NCBI RefSeq assembly: GCF_900112645.1
Contig: NZ_FOMO01000001.1
Span: 806,001 to 870,000, forward strand
Length of the DNA stretch: 64,000 nucleotides
Origin: Phytopseudomonas straminea
GTDB lineage: Bacteria > Pseudomonadota > Gammaproteobacteria > Pseudomonadales > Pseudomonadaceae
Direction of reading: 5' to 3'
The first letter of the stretch is position 1, and every line of letters begins with the position of its first letter. Below are positions 62,084-64,000 of this stretch, one piece after another. The position numbers and the translations under genes were made by a program. The notes beneath the pieces were generated by a model. The model was not told the DNA's origin, made no database searches, and worked only from the letters and a program-made list of their open reading frames with translations.

Positions 62084-62847
62084 CCCGGCGGTGTTTCATC
62101 CGGTCGCAGGGTCAGCACCCGCACGCCATCGGCGGTAACCGCCACGGTGTGCTCGAACTGGGCGGACAACAAACCATCGGTGGTTACCACCGTCCAGCCA
62201 TCACCCAGGGGGCGGGTGCCTGCTTTGCCCTGGTTGATCATCGGCTCGATGGTGAAGGTCATGCCTTCGCGCAGGGTCAGGCCGGTTCCGGTCTTGCCCC
62301 AGTGCAGCACTTCCGGCGCCTCGTGCATCTGTTTGCCGATGCCATGGCCGCAATACTCGCGTACCACCGAATAGCCATGGGCGCGGGCGTGGCGTTCGAT
62401 GGCATGGCCAATATCGCCCAGCCGGCCGCCAGGGCGTACCGCCGCGATCCCTTTCCACAGTGCCTCGTAGGTCACGCGGGTAAGGTGCTCTGCTTCCTGC
62501 GAAACGCTACCAATCAGGTAAGTCTTGCTGGAGTCGGCGATATAGCCGTTCTTTTCCAGGGTGATATCGAAATTAACCAGGTCGCCGTTCTGCAATACGT
62601 CTTTGGCGCTTGGCACCCCGTGGCACACCACACTGTTGATGGAGGCGTTGAGCGAGTAGGCGAAACCGTACTGGCCTTTACTGGCCGGGCGGGCGTTGAG
62701 GTTGTGGACAATGAAGTTATCCACAATGCCGTCGACCTGCAGGGTCGACATTCCGCACAGGTCCAGCTTATCAAGGTGAGTGAAGACCGAGGCCAATAGC
62801 CGGCCGGCTTCGGCCATCAGAGCGATTTGTTCTGGCGTCTTGATCAT
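62080..62847 (-). CDS. map: Type I methionine aminopeptidase (second, ParD-linked copy)
   Basis: The enzyme removes N-terminal methionine from proteins. The 255-residue pita-bread-fold protein retains the metal ligands and catalytic residues in order: CHGVPS (His), NFDITLEKNGYIAD with two Asp, HGIGKQMHE (His), FTIEP (Glu) and QFEHTV (Glu). It is therefore likely active. It lacks an N-terminal zinc-finger extension. The housekeeping map of pseudomonads normally lies by rpsB, so this is probably an additional copy. It overlaps the upstream ParD-like gene by 4 nt (ATGA), so the two are co-translated. Confidence 0.93.
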   Translation of the reverse strand: MIKTPEQIALMAEAGRLLASVFTHLDKLDLCGMSTLQVDGIVDNFIVHNLNARPASKGQYGFAYSLNASINSVVCHGVPSAKDVLQNGDLVNFDITLEKNGYIADSSKTYLIGSVSQEAEHLTRVTYEALWKGIAAVRPGGRLGDIGHAIERHARAHGYSVVREYCGHGIGKQMHEAPEVLHWGKTGTGLTLREGMTFTIEPMINQGKAGTRPLGDGWTVVTTDGLLSAQFEHTVAVTADGVRVLTLRPDETPPG

Positions 62848-63053
62848 GACGCGTTCGCCAGGCCGGGCGCCGATACGCCGGCAGCACGCAGCTCAGCGGC
62901 CATTACTTCGTTGAAGCTCAGGGTCGGATTCATTTCACAGAGCATGCCGATGCGGATCCAGAAGCTGGCCTGAGCGTTGATAGAACGATGAGACACGCTG
63001 CTCGCACGACGGATCTGGTCGTGCAACTCATCTTCGATATTAACGATACCCAT
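62844..63053 (-). CDS. ParD-like small protein (antitoxin-family fold)
   Basis: The 69-residue protein MGIVNIEDELHDQIRRASSV... has the N-terminal beta strand plus helix of a ribbon-helix-helix DNA-binder and the SHRSINAQASFWIRIG helix typical of the ParD_like family. No ParE toxin is adjacent. Instead the next gene is map, with a 4-nt overlap. Two overlapping inverted repeats directly upstream fit autoregulation by an RHH protein. Confidence 0.82.
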   Translation of the reverse strand: MGIVNIEDELHDQIRRASSVSHRSINAQASFWIRIGMLCEMNPTLSFNEVMAAELRAAGVSAPGLANAS

Positions 63054-63064
63054 GGGTAGATCTC

Positions 63065-63090
63065 TATACTATTCGTATATGGATCATATA
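63065..63090. promoter_or_regulatory. Overlapping inverted repeats upstream of the ParD-like gene
   Basis: TATAC-N5-GTATA (63065-63079) overlaps the perfect dyad TATATG-GAT-CATATA (63076-63090). They begin 12 nt upstream of the ParD-like ATG in an AT-rich promoter. This is a good candidate operator. Confidence 0.6.
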
Positions 63091-63401
63091 TATTTTGCTC
63101 TGCATTGCCAGAAGGTTTGTCGGTGTGATGATCTAACAGTGCTGTTCAAGAAATAATCAGACTCAGCGAAGGCAGTATTTTTACTGGCTTACAGCGTTCT
63201 ATCCACAGGTGATAAAGGTTTTTATCCAAGGTATCTGTGCATAAGGAACTGAAGCTGTTCAAATAATGAACATCCCTCCGTAATGGCCGTGGCGCTAAGG
63301 ATTTAAAAGCCCGCTACCAGCTTATCCACAGACTCGACCCCGAGAATTGTGAATAGTCGCTATTTAGTGCACAACCTCGCTTGAAGCCAGGCTAGGTATG
63401 T
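63091..63401. other. Intergenic region ParD-like / phoX
   Basis: About 310 nt of relatively AT-rich non-coding DNA between divergent genes. It has one perfect DnaA-box 9-mer (63322-63330) and a one-mismatch copy CTATCCACA (63199-63207). I see no gene. Confidence 0.5.
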
Positions 63402-63419
63402 TCGTCATCCAATCGTCAT
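63402..63419 (+). promoter_or_regulatory. Pho box of phoX
   Basis: Two TCGTCAT heptamers (63402-63408, 63413-63419) are separated by CCAA, exactly the 7-4-7 layout of PhoB-binding sites (consensus CTGTCAT repeats). A TAGCGT -10-like hexamer begins 10 nt after the box (63430-63435), the normal spacing for PhoB-activated promoters. Confidence 0.82.
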
Positions 63420-63468
63420 CTTATTTGCCTAGCGTGCCTGCGCATCAGAAGAACGCAGGAGCGCCGTG

Positions 63469-64000
63469 ATGCATGACGATCAATTGACTGACCTCGAACG
63501 CCTGACCCTTTCTCGCCGCCGCTTCATCGGCGCCGGGGCGCTGACCGGCGCGGCGCTGTTTTTGGGTGGCGGGTTGCTGAGTCGCAGCGTGCTGGCTGAT
63601 TCGATAGGCGCCACCATTGCCAGCCCGCTGCTGGGTTTCAGCAACCTGCCAGCATCTACCGCCGATACCATCACCCTGCCGGCCGGTTATTCGTTCCGCC
63701 CGCTAATCAGCTGGGGTCAGCCGTTGCAAAATGGCGGGCCAACCTTCAAGGGGGATGGCAGCAACACCGCGGCCGAGCAACTGCTGCAGTTCGGCGACAA
63801 CAACGATGGCATGAGCTTCTTCCCGTGGCCGGGCGACCCCGATCGCGCGCTGATGGCTATCAATAATGAGTACGTGAATTATCGCTACCTGCTGGCCCAT
63901 GGAGGCCTGCCGAAATCCGCCGAGGACGTGCGCAAGGCGCAGAACGCCGAGGGCGTGACGGTGATCGAAGTACGCAGTGGTGCGAGCGGTTGGGCCTTTG
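63469..64000 (+). CDS. phoX: PhoX-family alkaline phosphatase, N-terminal part (cut by window edge)
   Basis: The visible 177 codons begin MHDDQLTDLERLTLSRRRFI with a twin-arginine signal (SRRRFIG, about residues 15-21) followed by a hydrophobic stretch and an Ala-x-Ala-type cleavage region near residue 42. The mature part shows the DUF839/PhoX features LPAGYSFRPLISWGQPL, FFPWPGDPDRALMAINNEYV and VIEVRS. PhoX enzymes are calcium-dependent, Tat-exported periplasmic phosphatases induced by phosphate starvation. ATG at 63469 has an AGGAG ribosome site. The C-terminus lies beyond the window. Confidence 0.9.
   Translation, partial: MHDDQLTDLERLTLSRRRFIGAGALTGAALFLGGGLLSRSVLADSIGATIASPLLGFSNLPASTADTITLPAGYSFRPLISWGQPLQNGGPTFKGDGSNTAAEQLLQFGDNNDGMSFFPWPGDPDRALMAINNEYVNYRYLLAHGGLPKSAEDVRKAQNAEGVTVIEVRSGASGWAF

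Overview
The window is an origin-of-replication segment of a Pseudomonas-type gammaproteobacterium (Pseudomonas sensu lato; the species cannot be fixed from sequence alone). The evidence is gene order: hemF-qor, tsaC-dprA-LysM, def-fmt-rsmB-trkA, tag, glyQS, gmhB, plsC, gyrB-recF-dnaN-dnaA, rpmH-rnpA-yidD-yidC-mnmE, mnmG-rsmG-parA-parB, atpIBEFHAGDC, glmU-glmR-glmS. This is the conserved arrangement around pseudomonad oriC, with high-GC coding and REP-type intergenic repeats.

Layout. 1-16.4 kb: heme, translation-initiation, DNA-uptake and potassium-uptake genes, then a chemoreceptor, a LysR/MFS divergent pair, a queuosine-precursor transporter, a cell-wall peptidase and an orphan choline-binding protein. 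16.4-23.7 kb: PilZ, lipid A acyltransferase, 3-methyladenine glycosylase, glycyl-tRNA synthetase, heptose phosphatase and PlsC. 23.9-29.6 kb: a six-gene accessory lipid-type operon resembling E. coli ynbABCD with two extra genes, set between plsC and gyrB. 29.7-36.0 kb: gyrB, recF, dnaN and dnaA on the minus strand, with two perfect parS palindromes inside recF. 36.0-36.5 kb: oriC. 36.5-40.5 kb: rpmH to mnmE. 40.6-45.0 kb: an orphan PAAR-like/Rhs polymorphic toxin with a lipoprotein neighbour. 45.0-45.6 kb: a second origin-like region before mnmG. 45.6-57.1 kb: mnmG, rsmG, parAB and the complete F1Fo ATP synthase operon. 57.3-62.1 kb: amino-sugar genes glmU, glmR, glmS and a YczE-type membrane protein. 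62.1-63.1 kb: a methionine aminopeptidase coupled to a ParD-like protein. 63.5 kb to the end: a Tat-exported PhoX phosphatase behind a Pho box.

How the parts fit. The core is chromosome replication (DnaA, DnaN, RecF, GyrB, oriC), segregation (ParA, ParB, parS), ribosome and membrane-protein biogenesis (RpmH, RnpA, YidD, YidC), tRNA/rRNA modification and energy conversion. Accessory material is limited to the lipid-type operon, the Rhs locus, the MAP/ParD-like pair and the LysR/MFS pair.

Most notable observations: (1) the accessory ynb-like operon, whose CDP-alcohol phosphotransferase has Asn at two normally conserved metal-site Asp positions; (2) a shared DnaA-box plus AT-rich module, with the same 16-nt internal spacing, in both the dnaA-rpmH and pre-mnmG regions; (3) an orphan Rhs toxin with an unrecognised tip carrying two C-x5-C pairs; (4) a ParD-like/MAP operon with two overlapping inverted repeats at its promoter. 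No tRNA, rRNA, CRISPR array or insertion sequence was recognised.
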